A DNA stretch of 64,000 bases. Source: Desulfobulbus oralis. GTDB taxonomy: Bacteria > Desulfobacterota > Desulfobulbia > Desulfobulbales > Desulfobulbaceae. Below are positions 27,645-37,524 of this stretch, in pieces. The stretch covers positions 994,851-1,058,850 of the forward strand of contig NZ_CP021255.1 of NCBI RefSeq assembly GCF_002952055.1, read 5' to 3'. A program made the position numbers and the translations under genes. The notes under the pieces were generated by a model. The model made no database searches. It was not told the origin of the DNA and was given only the letters and a program-made list of their open reading frames with translations. Numbering within the stretch: position 1 is the first letter of the stretch; every line of letters starts with the position of its first letter.

Positions 27645-27881
27645 ATGGCATTAAGTGTTGAAGATTTGAAAAAGGCCATTATCGAGAAGGCCTCGAAGGC
27701 TCCGAAACCGCAGCTCTACATCAAGGATTTCTATGACTGTGATCCTGATGCCAAGCCCCGCGATATCAAGAAAGTGGCGAACCAGTTGGTGACAGAGGGC
27801 GAGCTGATGTTCTGGTCCTCCGGTTCTACGACCATGTACGCTCGTCCTGACCGCATTAAGAACGAAGAGAAGAATATCTAA
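27645..27881 (+). CDS. dsrD: DsrD, sulfite reductase activator
   Basis: A 78-residue winged-helix protein found directly after dsrAB in sulfate reducers; published work shows that it raises DsrAB turnover rather than binding DNA. Recognised by KKAIIEKASK, KSKxxYIKDFYDCxPD-like LYIKDFYDCDPDAKPRDIKK, and ANQLVTEGELMFWSSGSTTMY. AGGAGAG precedes ATG 27645. The 85-bp gap from dsrB contains a weak hairpin but no strong terminator, and the operon terminator follows at 27911. Confidence 0.96.
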   Translation: MALSVEDLKKAIIEKASKAPKPQLYIKDFYDCDPDAKPRDIKKVANQLVTEGELMFWSSGSTTMYARPDRIKNEEKNI

Positions 27882-27910
27882 GTTCTTTCTCGTAGGGTGT
27901 TTTTTTATGG

Positions 27911-27941
27911 AGCAGAGATCGTGGCTGATCTCTGCTTTTTT
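27911..27941 (+). terminator. dsr operon intrinsic terminator
   Basis: Ten-base-pair perfect stem AGCAGAGATC (27911-27920) / GATCTCTGCT (27927-27936) with a 6-nt loop and a run of six T residues. It lies 30 bp after dsrD and only about 12 bp before the birA reading frame. Confidence 0.9.
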
Positions 27942-27952
27942 GTTGGCGCAAA

Positions 27953-28714
27953 ATGCGCCCCTGGGTCATGAGACAAATCCACTATTACCCCCAGCTTGAC
28001 TCGACCAGCCGCGTGGCCAAAGACCTGCTCCAACAGGGGGCAGCCGCAGGCACTGTTGTCCTAGCCGCCCAGCAGAGCGCAGGCCGCGGGCAGTATGACA
28101 GAACCTTTGCCTCTCCGCCCGGGGGGCTGTATTTTTCCCTGATTTTGTATCCGGAAATTCAGGCACAGGAAGCGGCCATGGTGACCCTTGCCGCAGGACT
28201 GGGCTGCCGCGACGCTCTTGGTGCCCAATGCGGGCTCAGCCCCCAAATCAAGTGGCCCAATGACCTGTACTGCGCGGGCAGAAAGATAGCCGGCATCCTG
28301 ACCGAGTACTGTCTGCCCGCGATGGGGCGGCGGGAGGCGGCGGTGGTGATCGGTGCGGGATTGAATGTCAACAGCAGCTCAGGCGATTTCCCCGAAGAAC
28401 TGCGACCTCTGCTCGGCACAGTGCGGGATCTGACCGGTGCTGCCATTCATGACATGGGAACTCTTTTGGAGGCTTGCGCGGCGTGTATCGAGCGCCGCGT
28501 GGCACAGCTCCTGTGGGACCGCAGCTCCTTTCTTGCAGAGTGGCAAAAGGCGGATTACCTTCTGGGCCGCCGTATTCGACACCTGTTGAAGGAGCAGGTA
28601 CTGGCCACCGGCATCGGCCGGGGGATCAATTACAGTGGACGCTACCTGCTGGAGCAGGATGACGGCAGCACAGGAGCCGTGCTGGCTGGACAGCTCAGAG
28701 CATTGGAAGGGTGA
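27953..28714 (+). CDS. birA: biotin--[acetyl-CoA-carboxylase] ligase
   Basis: A 253-residue ligase that activates biotin and attaches it to carrier proteins. The catalytic GRG motif appears as SAGRGQYDRTF and is followed by GGLYFSLIL and the KWPNDLYCAGRKIAGIL signature; a small C-terminal SH3-like domain is present. There is no N-terminal winged helix, so it is the mono-functional type that does not repress biotin genes. Starts at 27953 or 27968 are both possible; neither has a good ribosome binding site and the dsr terminator is very close. Confidence 0.92.
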   Translation: MRPWVMRQIHYYPQLDSTSRVAKDLLQQGAAAGTVVLAAQQSAGRGQYDRTFASPPGGLYFSLILYPEIQAQEAAMVTLAAGLGCRDALGAQCGLSPQIKWPNDLYCAGRKIAGILTEYCLPAMGRREAAVVIGAGLNVNSSSGDFPEELRPLLGTVRDLTGAAIHDMGTLLEACAACIERRVAQLLWDRSSFLAEWQKADYLLGRRIRHLLKEQVLATGIGRGINYSGRYLLEQDDGSTGAVLAGQLRALEG

Positions 28715-28842
28715 TGGCGCCCTTTGGTCGGGCTCGGGTCGAATGGAAAAACAGTCGCTTTCCGCCATGGGAAGCGCGAAAAGGCGGCTCGGATTGCTGA
28801 AGGCGGGCATTTCGCCCGGCGACCGGGCTGTGGAGAAGAGTG

Positions 28843-29814
28843 ATGAGCGTTTCCGAAGCAAAGAAAGTGCTGGATATTGAAGTCGAGGGCCTCAGGGCGG
28901 TGCGTGACCGCCTTGGCCCGGAGTTTGAGCAGGCCGTTGACCTGATTATGGCCAGCCCGACCAAGCTGGTCGTGACCGGCATCGGCAAATCCGGCCTGGT
29001 GGGGCAGAAGATCGCCGCGACCCTGAATTCGACCGGCACGCCTGCCCTGTTTTTGCACCCGGTGGAAGCCATGCACGGTGACCTGGGCCTGGTGGCCCCG
29101 ACCGATGTCGTACTGGCGCTGTCCTATTCCGGCGAGACCTGCGAGCTCAATCAGATGCTGCACAGTGTGCAGCAGCGGCAGGCGCCCATTATCGCCTTGT
29201 GCGGCCGCCCGGAGTCCTCCCTTGGGCAGTTGGCCCAGGTGGTGTTGAACAGTGCCGTGCCGCGTGAGGCCTGCCCGCTGGGTCTGGCGCCCACCACCTC
29301 AACCACAGCCATGCTGGCCATAGGCGATGCGCTCGCCGTGGTGCTGCTGCAGCGGAAGCATTTCAGGGCCGAGGACTTTCGCCGCAACCATCCGGGCGGT
29401 AGTTTGGGTGCCCGGCTGAAGGTGGCAATCCGGGATGTCATGCTGAGCGGCGACAGTGTGCCGCAGGTCAGACAGGAGGCCACCCTGCAGGAGGCTCTGG
29501 CCGAGTTGAACGCCAAGAGCCTGGGTGCGGTCTTCGTGACCGGCCGGCAGGGGGAGCTGGTTGGCATTGTGACAGACGGCGATCTTCGCCGGGCGCTTTC
29601 AGGAGGCCAGGCCTTTGACTCGCTGACCTTGGACCAGGTGATGACTGTCAGGCCGCAGACCGTGTACAGCGATCTGCTGGCAGCAGACGCTCTGAGCCTC
29701 ATGCAGCGGCACGAAATTACGGTACTGGCAGTCCTCAATCGGGAGGGCCACTTTCTGGGCATGGTGCATCTGCACAGCCTGCTTGGCAAAGGCGAATTCC
29801 GCTTTCTCGTATAG
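28843..29814 (+). CDS. kdsD: D-arabinose 5-phosphate isomerase (KdsD/KpsF/GutQ)
   Basis: A 323-residue enzyme that makes arabinose-5-phosphate for Kdo and lipopolysaccharide synthesis. The N-terminal SIS domain shows VVTGIGKSGLVGQKIAATLNSTGTPALFLHPVEAMHGDLG and LSYSGETCELNQM; two CBS domains follow from about residue 205 (RDVMLSGDSVPQV and LDQVMTVRPQTV). GGAGAAG precedes ATG 28843. It converges on the E2-like gene with a gap of only 2 bp. Confidence 0.93.
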   Translation: MSVSEAKKVLDIEVEGLRAVRDRLGPEFEQAVDLIMASPTKLVVTGIGKSGLVGQKIAATLNSTGTPALFLHPVEAMHGDLGLVAPTDVVLALSYSGETCELNQMLHSVQQRQAPIIALCGRPESSLGQLAQVVLNSAVPREACPLGLAPTTSTTAMLAIGDALAVVLLQRKHFRAEDFRRNHPGGSLGARLKVAIRDVMLSGDSVPQVRQEATLQEALAELNAKSLGAVFVTGRQGELVGIVTDGDLRRALSGGQAFDSLTLDQVMTVRPQTVYSDLLAADALSLMQRHEITVLAVLNREGHFLGMVHLHSLLGKGEFRFLV

Positions 29815-29816
29815 CC

Positions 29817-32243
29817 TCAGTTTCTGATCGGTGTCCACTGACCGCTGCGTTCGTCGTAGGCGAAGAGTACCGCCAGTTTGGAGGCCCGCCCCCCGCTGCT
29901 GTCCATGCAGCTGAGTTCATAGATCTGCCGTGCGCCTTCCCGGCGCAGGAAGGTGGCCTTGAGCGAAGCCAGGTCTTTTTCAGGGATGTTGGGAAAGCTG
30001 CTGCGAAAATAGGCGGCGCCCCGCGCCTCCAAAGCCTTGCCCAGATTGGCCTGACCCGAATGCTGCCGGTGCTGGGCAAGCTGGCCTTCGAGCCTGCGCT
30101 GCAGCTCGACCACCTCGGGGCTCTGATCATAATGGCCGCTGTTGAGCCGGGAAAGCGCTGCATTTTCCAGACGAAGCGCAGAGGCCCAATCCCGCCTGCC
30201 TGCGGCGCGGGACGCCTCTCTGAGCGCCTGATTGGCAAAGGCCACATCTCGGGTGCGCTCGACCTGATGCAGCAAGTCGGCCAGACTCTGCCGTATTTCG
30301 GGGGGGCTGTTATCCGCAAGACTGATGGCCTGCTGATACAGCGCCGCCGCTTCCTTCCATTGCCGCCTTTCAAAGGCCTGTTTCGCTTTCGGGAGCATTT
30401 CATATATCTGCAACTGCACATGGGTGGCATCGATCAGGATGCTGTCTTCCCTGCTGATGTCCTGGCTCGTGGCCTGCATCTGCCTGGCCTGCTGCAGATA
30501 CGAACGGGCGCTGTCCAGCCGGTTTTTGCTCATGGCCTCGGCAGCCTGCCCCAAAGTCCGGCGCAGCCTGAAACCGCTGCGTCGTTTTTGTACAATGGGT
30601 GCATATTCTGCCGTAATGGCCGCAGATTCGGCCGCAGATTCCCGTAGTCTGGTTTCCGCCTCACGGTACAGATCGTCTGCGTTGTCCCAGTTGTTCTGTT
30701 TTTCCGCCTGCGCGGCCTGCTTCAACAGCAGGCCCACGCTCGTCTTTTTGACGATGGCGTCAAGGCGTTTTTGTTCGTCGCCCAGAACAGGGTAAGCCGA
30801 GATATAGTTCAGAGCCTGGCTGTAGGAGCGTATGGCCTCATCATCCTGACCGTTTGCCAGCTGCTGCGCTGCAGCCTGCTCCATTCTGGCCATTTCCCCC
30901 AAGGCCATGGCCGTGTCCCTGTCCACATAGTTGCCCTTGTACTTGACCCGGCTCCTGTGCGTACTTTCAACCAGGGCCGGCTCAGCGAGCATTTTGTTGA
31001 TCTTCTTTTTCAGGCCGCCTTTTCTGAACCAGAGCACAGTCAGTCCGGGCATGTTGTCCCGGACGTTTTCCAGAACCTCTTTCGCGTTTGCGTACTGCTT
31101 TTGGTCTATATAGTTTTGACCATCCTGAATACGCCTGTTGATCATGCTCAGCGTGGATTGGTCGCTCATGGCCAGGGTAAAAATCCAGAAAGCAACGACC
31201 ACCCCCAGGGCACCCAGGAGGATGCGCCTGAGCGGAAAGTCTTCGGGCAGCCAGGCCATTTTTTGCTTTGGTATCGGGGGGCCGCTTTCTCCACTTGCCT
31301 GGGTATGCTCATGAGTGGCGCCCTTGGCTGCCGCGCTCTCCTGTTCGCTCAGGGCATCTGTGAGAGAAGCGGTAATAAATGAGGACTGCTGCAGGCGCTG
31401 GGCAAGGGCCTGGGCATCGGGGTGATCCGGAATACGCGCCAGAATGGCCTGGGCATACTCCACCGCCTTGCCGTAGTTGCCCGCATCCTCCTGCTTTTTG
31501 GCCATGGCAAAGAGCTTTTTTGTCTCCTGCTTGGCTTTTTTTACCTTTTCTTCGGCTTCGTCCCGTTCGGGAAACCACAGGCTGGGGGGCAGCTCATTCA
31601 GGCGTTTGCCCAGAATGTAGAGCTGGTTTTGTGCCAGCAGGTCGCGTATTTCCTGAATCTGGTCCTGATACTTCCCCGGATCTTCCTCAGGAATTTCCTC
31701 GTCCATGCCAAACGCAGGATTGAAATCGTCTTCCTCCAGCATGCCGAGCAGGCTTTCCTGCTCTTTGTTGCTCTTGGCCGGACTGTCCAGGGGCAGGTCT
31801 TTTTTGTGCTCGTCGTACCACTCGGTAGCATCGGGATTGACCGGATTTTCCACCTTGTAAATGCGGCCGGTGATCAGGCTGGCCAGATAAATCACCAGGT
31901 CCGGCAGAGAGGGCTGTCTGGCCCACTGGGCGGCAATGGCAAAGCTGTCGTCGTCCTCATTGAGTGCCGGGTGATACATCGGGCTGAGCGCCTCGACCTT
32001 GGGTGCATTCTGCGGGAAACCCAGGGGCAGGGTAATCAGAATGCGGTGTTTCCGCCCCACACTGATGCCGTCTTCATCAGGCACGTACGCCCGCATGTTG
32101 AATTCAAGCTCGTATTTTCGAGGCGGCTCCCCACGGGTGCCGGCAAGGGCAATATTGGCATACTGCTTCAGAAAGTTTATGAGTTTGTCGCGCTCACTGT
32201 TGAGGTAACCGCTTTCTGTAACGAGCTCGGGGGCGTTTGCCAT
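29817..32243 (-). CDS. membrane protein with inactive E2 (UBC)-like domain
   Basis: An 808-residue protein of unknown function. Residues 30-145 follow the ubiquitin-conjugating E2 pattern: a beta-meander, LPLGFPQNAPKV, the HP of MYHPAL (91-92), W107, PSLPDLVIYLASLITG and VENPVNPDATEWY. No cysteine occurs anywhere in this domain, so it cannot form a thioester. A charged, partly coiled region with a TPR-like unit (about 230-285), one transmembrane helix (about 340-359), and a long helical, tetratricopeptide-like C-terminal half follow. ATG 32243 or 32252 are the possible starts. It diverges from groES. Confidence 0.7.
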   Translation of the reverse strand: MANAPELVTESGYLNSERDKLINFLKQYANIALAGTRGEPPRKYELEFNMRAYVPDEDGISVGRKHRILITLPLGFPQNAPKVEALSPMYHPALNEDDDSFAIAAQWARQPSLPDLVIYLASLITGRIYKVENPVNPDATEWYDEHKKDLPLDSPAKSNKEQESLLGMLEEDDFNPAFGMDEEIPEEDPGKYQDQIQEIRDLLAQNQLYILGKRLNELPPSLWFPERDEAEEKVKKAKQETKKLFAMAKKQEDAGNYGKAVEYAQAILARIPDHPDAQALAQRLQQSSFITASLTDALSEQESAAAKGATHEHTQASGESGPPIPKQKMAWLPEDFPLRRILLGALGVVVAFWIFTLAMSDQSTLSMINRRIQDGQNYIDQKQYANAKEVLENVRDNMPGLTVLWFRKGGLKKKINKMLAEPALVESTHRSRVKYKGNYVDRDTAMALGEMARMEQAAAQQLANGQDDEAIRSYSQALNYISAYPVLGDEQKRLDAIVKKTSVGLLLKQAAQAEKQNNWDNADDLYREAETRLRESAAESAAITAEYAPIVQKRRSGFRLRRTLGQAAEAMSKNRLDSARSYLQQARQMQATSQDISREDSILIDATHVQLQIYEMLPKAKQAFERRQWKEAAALYQQAISLADNSPPEIRQSLADLLHQVERTRDVAFANQALREASRAAGRRDWASALRLENAALSRLNSGHYDQSPEVVELQRRLEGQLAQHRQHSGQANLGKALEARGAAYFRSSFPNIPEKDLASLKATFLRREGARQIYELSCMDSSGGRASKLAVLFAYDERSGQWTPIRN

Positions 32244-32304
32244 GATCCGCATCCAGAATGAAGTTCGGAGATTGTGGTCAGCACAGGCCAAGTTTGTGGC
32301 TCAT

Positions 32305-32320
32305 GCCCCAATATTGGGGC
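32305..32320. promoter_or_regulatory. 16-bp perfect palindrome between divergent genes
   Basis: GCCCCAATATTGGGGC is a perfect dyad, located 61 bp upstream of the E2-like gene and 340 bp upstream of groES. It has the size and symmetry of a repressor operator. There is no T-run on either side, so it is not a standard terminator. The classical CIRCE element of groESL is not seen. Confidence 0.45.
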
Positions 32321-32659
32321 CTGGGACACAGATAGACAAATTTTATACAAATCTGATGGAAATACAACAGAAAGGCTGCGCAGGGACTGGCAAGGCACTG
32401 GAAGCTCGCCTGTTTCTGCCACTGGCCGTGGACAGCATTCCGCTCTGCCGGGGACAGACCCGTCTTTGCCCGCGCCGGGCCTGCCGGAGCCAATGTTTTT
32501 TTCCGGGTTACCCTTGATTTTTGAGGAAGCTGGCCTACTGTTGAGCCCGTCTGGACAAAACCGGCAGAATCCTTCGATTTCAGCGGAGGATGCAGTTTTG
32601 GCATTTTTTAGTGAAAAATTTTTTCAAATCCACACCAACCAAGTTCAAAGGAGAAATTC
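32321..32659. other. groES upstream region, no gene seen
   Basis: About 340 bp without a convincing gene. It should hold the groESL promoter, but I find neither CIRCE inverted repeats nor a clean sigma-32 promoter. A weak TTGAGC with a -10-like CAGAAT about 18 bp later occurs near 32542. A T-rich tract precedes the groES ribosome binding site. Confidence 0.3.
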
Positions 32660-32950
32660 ATGAAGATTCGTCCACTGAATGACCGGGTTCTGGTCAAGAG
32701 ACTGGAGAGTGAAGAAAGAAGCGCGGGTGGCATCATTATCCCCGATTCTGCCAAGGAAAAGCCGGCCCAGGGCCAGGTCGTCGCGGTTGGCCCCGGCAAG
32801 CTGAACGAGGCCGGTCAGCGTGTGGCCCTCAACGTCAAGGCGGGCGACAAGGTTCTCTTCTCCAAGTATGGCGGCACCGAGGTCAAGCTGGATGGCGAGG
32901 ATTTCCTGATCATGCGCGAGGACGATGTCCTGGGCGTTGTTGAAGGCTGA
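32660..32950 (+). CDS. groES: co-chaperonin GroES
   Basis: A 96-residue protein forming the heptameric lid of the GroEL folding chamber. The start [14 protein letters not shown], the mobile loop [23 protein letters not shown] and the [32 protein letters not shown] end are classic. AAAGGAG precedes the ATG, and groEL follows after 33 bp in the usual operon. Confidence 0.98.
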   Translation: MKIRPLNDRVLVKRLESEERSAGGIIIPDSAKEKPAQGQVVAVGPGKLNEAGQRVALNVKAGDKVLFSKYGGTEVKLDGEDFLIMREDDVLGVVEG

Positions 32951-34636
<1,686 letters not shown>

Positions 34637-34661
34637 GCCCTGATGGCTGCTTGAAAGTGTC

Positions 34662-34699
34662 AAGTCCCTTTCCTCGTTGCGAGGAAAGGGACTTTTTTT
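34662..34699 (+). terminator. groESL intrinsic terminator
   Basis: Fifteen-base-pair perfect stem AAGTCCCTTTCCTCG (34662-34676) / CGAGGAAAGGGACTT (34680-34694) with loop TTG, running into a run of T residues. It lies 25 bp after groEL. Confidence 0.93.
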
Positions 34700-34764
34700 G
34701 TGATGGGCGGTGGGCGGCAGAATTTGATAATTAATATTAGGTGATTATTTTTCGCATTAACACC

Positions 34765-34792
34765 TTGCAATCGACCGAATTCCGCTTATACT
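34765..34792 (+). promoter_or_regulatory. sigma-70 promoter of rubrerythrin gene
   Basis: TTGCAA (34765-34770), 16-bp spacer, TATACT (34787-34792), 58 bp before the start codon. Just upstream (34722-34750) is an AT-rich stretch with imperfect ATAAT/ATTAT symmetry that could bind a PerR/Fur-type regulator; that part is speculative. Confidence 0.6.
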
Positions 34793-34849
34793 AGGCAGAC
34801 AATGCTGCATCTGTTGCCGCACTCCAATTAAAAATACCAAGGAGCACCT

Positions 34850-35347
34850 ATGAACACTGTTGACAATCTGAAGGAAGCTTTTGCTGGAGAGAGTCAGGCC
34901 AACCAGAAGTATCGCGCCTTTGCCAAGCGGGCGGAGAAGGATGGCTTCAAAAATATCGCCAAACTGTTCCGCACCACGGCCGAGGCCGAGCGCATCCACG
35001 CTGAAGGTCATCTCAAGGCGCTGGACATGATCGCCAGCACTGCGGAGAATTTGCAGGGCGCCATTGATGGCGAGACCTTTGAATTCAGCAAGATGTACCC
35101 GCCCATGCTGGAGCAGGCCAATGCCGAGGGGCACAAGGCCAAGACCATGTTCCGCTTCGCGCTGGATGCTGAGGCTGTGCATGCCGACATCTACAAAAAG
35201 GCCCTGGAAGCTGTGAAAAAAGGCGTTGACCTGGATGTGAGCGAGTTTTTCCTCTGCCCGGTTTGCGGGTATATAGAGCTGGGCAAAGCCCCGGACAACT
35301 GCCCGGTTTGTGGGGCGAAAGGCAGCACCTTTGTGCAGGTTGCCTGA
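34850..35347 (+). CDS. rubrerythrin
   Basis: A 165-residue non-heme di-iron peroxidase that protects anaerobes from hydrogen peroxide. The four-helix ferritin-like part has the repeated E-x2-H-like ligands in AFAGESQANQKYRAFAKRAEKDG, EAERIHAEGH and DAEAVHADIY; the C-terminal rubredoxin-like domain has CPVCGY and CPVCG. AAGGAG precedes the ATG. It has its own promoter and terminator, and rubredoxin encoded at 7.7 kb is a likely electron donor. Confidence 0.96.
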   Translation: MNTVDNLKEAFAGESQANQKYRAFAKRAEKDGFKNIAKLFRTTAEAERIHAEGHLKALDMIASTAENLQGAIDGETFEFSKMYPPMLEQANAEGHKAKTMFRFALDAEAVHADIYKKALEAVKKGVDLDVSEFFLCPVCGYIELGKAPDNCPVCGAKGSTFVQVA

Positions 35348-35373
35348 ACGCGGGCCCACCGCCTTGCGCAGAG

Positions 35374-35405
35374 CCCGGTCTCCCTTCGGGGAGACCGGGT
35401 TTTTT
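35374..35405 (+). terminator. intrinsic terminator after rubrerythrin
   Basis: Eleven-base-pair stem CCCGGTCTCCC (35374-35384) / GGGAGACCGGG (35389-35399) with a TTCG tetraloop and six T residues. Confidence 0.93.
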
Positions 35406-35430
35406 GTTGTCGTTTTGCGGCTCCGAATAT

Positions 35431-35459
35431 TTGACAGGCCTGCGGGCAACAGGTATAGA
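35431..35459 (+). promoter_or_regulatory. sigma-70 promoter of hemL
   Basis: Perfect TTGACA (35431-35436), 17-bp spacer, TATAGA (35454-35459). It is 42 bp before the hemL start codon and probably drives hemL together with the downstream F0 genes. Confidence 0.75.
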
Positions 35460-35501
35460 TGACACTGCCTTTTGGCTGAAATTCGACCGTAGGAGGCCGC
35501 C

Positions 35502-36800
35502 TTGAATACTGCCAATTCCGTCCGGCTTTTTGCAAAAGCGCGGGCTTCGATTCCCGGCGGCGTCAACTCGCCGGTACGGGCCTGTCGTGCTGTGGGATGT
35601 GATCCGCTCTTTGTGCAGAAGGCAGCGGGTTGCCTGATCACTGATGTGGATGGCAACACCTTTATTGATATGGTCAGCTCCTGGGGGCCATTGATTTTGG
35701 GGCATGCCCATCCGGAGGTGGTGGCGGCCATCCGCCGCACCGCCGCCTTGGGGACCAGCTTTGGCGCACCCTCCCCTCTGGAGGTGGAACTGGCCGAGTT
35801 GCTTTGCAGCGCCCTGCCTTCGCTTGATATGGTTCGCTTCGTCAATTCCGGAACTGAAGCCACCATGAGCGCCATCCGTCTGGCCCGTGCCCATACCGGC
35901 CGCAATATTGTGGTCAAATTTGATGGCTGCTATCATGGCCATGCCGATTCCTTTCTGGTCAGGGCCGGCTCCGGGCTGATTACCCTGGGTATTCCCGGCA
36001 GCCCCGGCGTGCCGGACGACATCGTTAAAAACACCGTATCGATTCCCTACAACGATATTCCGACCTTTAAGGCGACGCTTGGGGAGCGGGGCGGTGAGAT
36101 CGCCTGCGTCATTGTGGAGCCGGTAGCCGGCAACATGGGCGTGGTTTTGCCGGAACCCGGCTTTCTGGAGACCTTGCGCACCGAAACGGCGGCCCGGGGC
36201 ATTGTGCTCATCTTTGATGAAGTCATTACCGGTTTTCGTCTGGCCTATGGTGGTGCCCAGACCCGTTTCGGCATTGAACCGGATCTGACCACCCTGGGCA
36301 AGATCATCGGCGGCGGCTTGCCGGTTGCGGCCTATGGCGGCAAACAAGCGCTGATGAACAAGGTCGCGCCCGAAGGTCCGGTATATCAGGCCGGCACCCT
36401 GTCGGGCAATCCGCTGGCCATGGCCGCCGGCATCACCATGCTGAAGCTCCTGCACGAGCCCGGCTTTTACGAGGAGCTGGAGGCAAAAGCCAATCGCCTG
36501 GCAGACGGGCTGGCAGAGCGTGCGCAGGCTGCCGGTGTGCCTCTTACCCTGAATCGTATCGGCTCCATGATGACCTGCTTTTTCTCCAGGGGCCCGGTGC
36601 GGGATTACAACTCGGCCATGACGGCCAATACCGACATGTACGCTCGCCACTACCGCAGCATGCTCGCGGACGGCATCTGGCTCGGGCCTTCGCAGTTCGA
36701 GGCTTTTTTCCTCTCGGCAGCCCACGAAGAGAGGCATCTGCAGAAAATTCTGGATGCTGCCGAGCGCTCGTTCAGGAACTTGATGCATGTAATCAAATAA
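35502..36800 (+). CDS. hemL: glutamate-1-semialdehyde 2,1-aminomutase
   Basis: A 432-residue PLP enzyme that makes 5-aminolevulinate, first precursor of heme and siroheme, the latter being the DsrAB cofactor. Signatures: PGGVNSPVRA near the start, VNSGTEATMSAIRLAR, FDGCYHGHADSFLV, the DEVITGFRLAYGGAQ metal/PLP strand and the PLP lysine in TTLGKIIGGGLP. TTG 35502 is the start; AGGAGG lies 5 nt upstream and the product begins MNTANSVRLF as in homologues. Confidence 0.95.
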   Translation: MNTANSVRLFAKARASIPGGVNSPVRACRAVGCDPLFVQKAAGCLITDVDGNTFIDMVSSWGPLILGHAHPEVVAAIRRTAALGTSFGAPSPLEVELAELLCSALPSLDMVRFVNSGTEATMSAIRLARAHTGRNIVVKFDGCYHGHADSFLVRAGSGLITLGIPGSPGVPDDIVKNTVSIPYNDIPTFKATLGERGGEIACVIVEPVAGNMGVVLPEPGFLETLRTETAARGIVLIFDEVITGFRLAYGGAQTRFGIEPDLTTLGKIIGGGLPVAAYGGKQALMNKVAPEGPVYQAGTLSGNPLAMAAGITMLKLLHEPGFYEELEAKANRLADGLAERAQAAGVPLTLNRIGSMMTCFFSRGPVRDYNSAMTANTDMYARHYRSMLADGIWLGPSQFEAFFLSAAHEERHLQKILDAAERSFRNLMHVIK

Positions 36801-36875
36801 ATATTGCGTTTGCCGGGTGGGCGTGCTACCTCTACCGCCAGTAGGGACTCGCCAAAAGTCTTGCCGGGGGAAATC

Positions 36876-37106
36876 GTGTCCGAAGAGCGCCAGGAAATCG
36901 TGCATCAACTGAGTGTATACGGGAATGTGGGCCTGACCTTCGTGGCTGCGGTACTGCTTGGTTTCGGTGCCGGATGGGCGGCCGACAACAGGCTTTTTGC
37001 CGGCGGGACAGCCCCGTGGCTGACCTTGGCCGGACTGGCAGTGGGTATTGCGGCCGGCTTTCGCTCCCTCTGGGCATTGACCAGAACTGTGCGCAATGAC
37101 CGGTAA
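36876..37106 (+). CDS. AtpZ/AtpI-like small membrane protein
   Basis: A 76-residue protein with two transmembrane helices (about 16-36 and 48-68), of the AtpZ/AtpI group that sits before F0 genes and may aid c-ring assembly or Mg2+/Ca2+ handling. GTG 36876, preceded by GGGGGAAA, begins MSEERQEIVHQLS, which fits relatives; the open frame continues upstream without homology. It overlaps the next gene by 11 bp. Confidence 0.78.
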   Translation: MSEERQEIVHQLSVYGNVGLTFVAAVLLGFGAGWAADNRLFAGGTAPWLTLAGLAVGIAAGFRSLWALTRTVRNDR

Positions 37107-37515
37107 TGATGAATGTGCAATCCTGGTGCAGCGTATTTTGCTGCTTGCCGTCACGCTGGCCCTGGTGATCGCCGGGGTCGGCTGGTTTTTTGTCAGTGCC
37201 GGTTTTGCCCTGTCGGTCACAATAGGGGCGGCTCTGGCCTGCGGCAGTTTTTTTCTGCTCCAGCGCGACGTGCGACGCCTGATGGAACACGTGGCTGCCA
37301 CAGCGGGCAGCGCTGGTGGGATGCTGCCCAAGGTGGGCTTTTTTGTGAAGGCGCTGGGCCGTTTTGTCATTTTGGCTCTCGTGCTTTTTACGGTGGCAAA
37401 CAAAATCAACATTCAGCCCCTTGGGCTTGTTCTGGGACTGGTCACTATCATGGTCAGCACGGTGGTGCTTGGTCTGTTGCGGAAACGAGAACGGCTTTCT
37501 GGCATTTCTGACTGA
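37096..37515 (+). CDS. atpI: ATP synthase subunit I
   Basis: A 139-residue protein with four predicted helices (near 12-32, 37-54, 84-102 and 109-128), matching the ATP synthase I chain family. These proteins help assemble the c-ring. The gene overlaps the AtpZ-like gene and ends 9 bp before atpB, where GAGGAG for atpB is found. Confidence 0.8.
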   Translation: MTGNDECAILVQRILLLAVTLALVIAGVGWFFVSAGFALSVTIGAALACGSFFLLQRDVRRLMEHVAATAGSAGGMLPKVGFFVKALGRFVILALVLFTVANKINIQPLGLVLGLVTIMVSTVVLGLLRKRERLSGISD

Positions 37516-37524
37516 GGAGAAATC

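Noticed and set aside
32292-32660. CIRCE operator before groES
   Set aside because: No TTAGCACTC-N9-GAGTGCTAA or close variant is present; the palindrome found has a different sequence.
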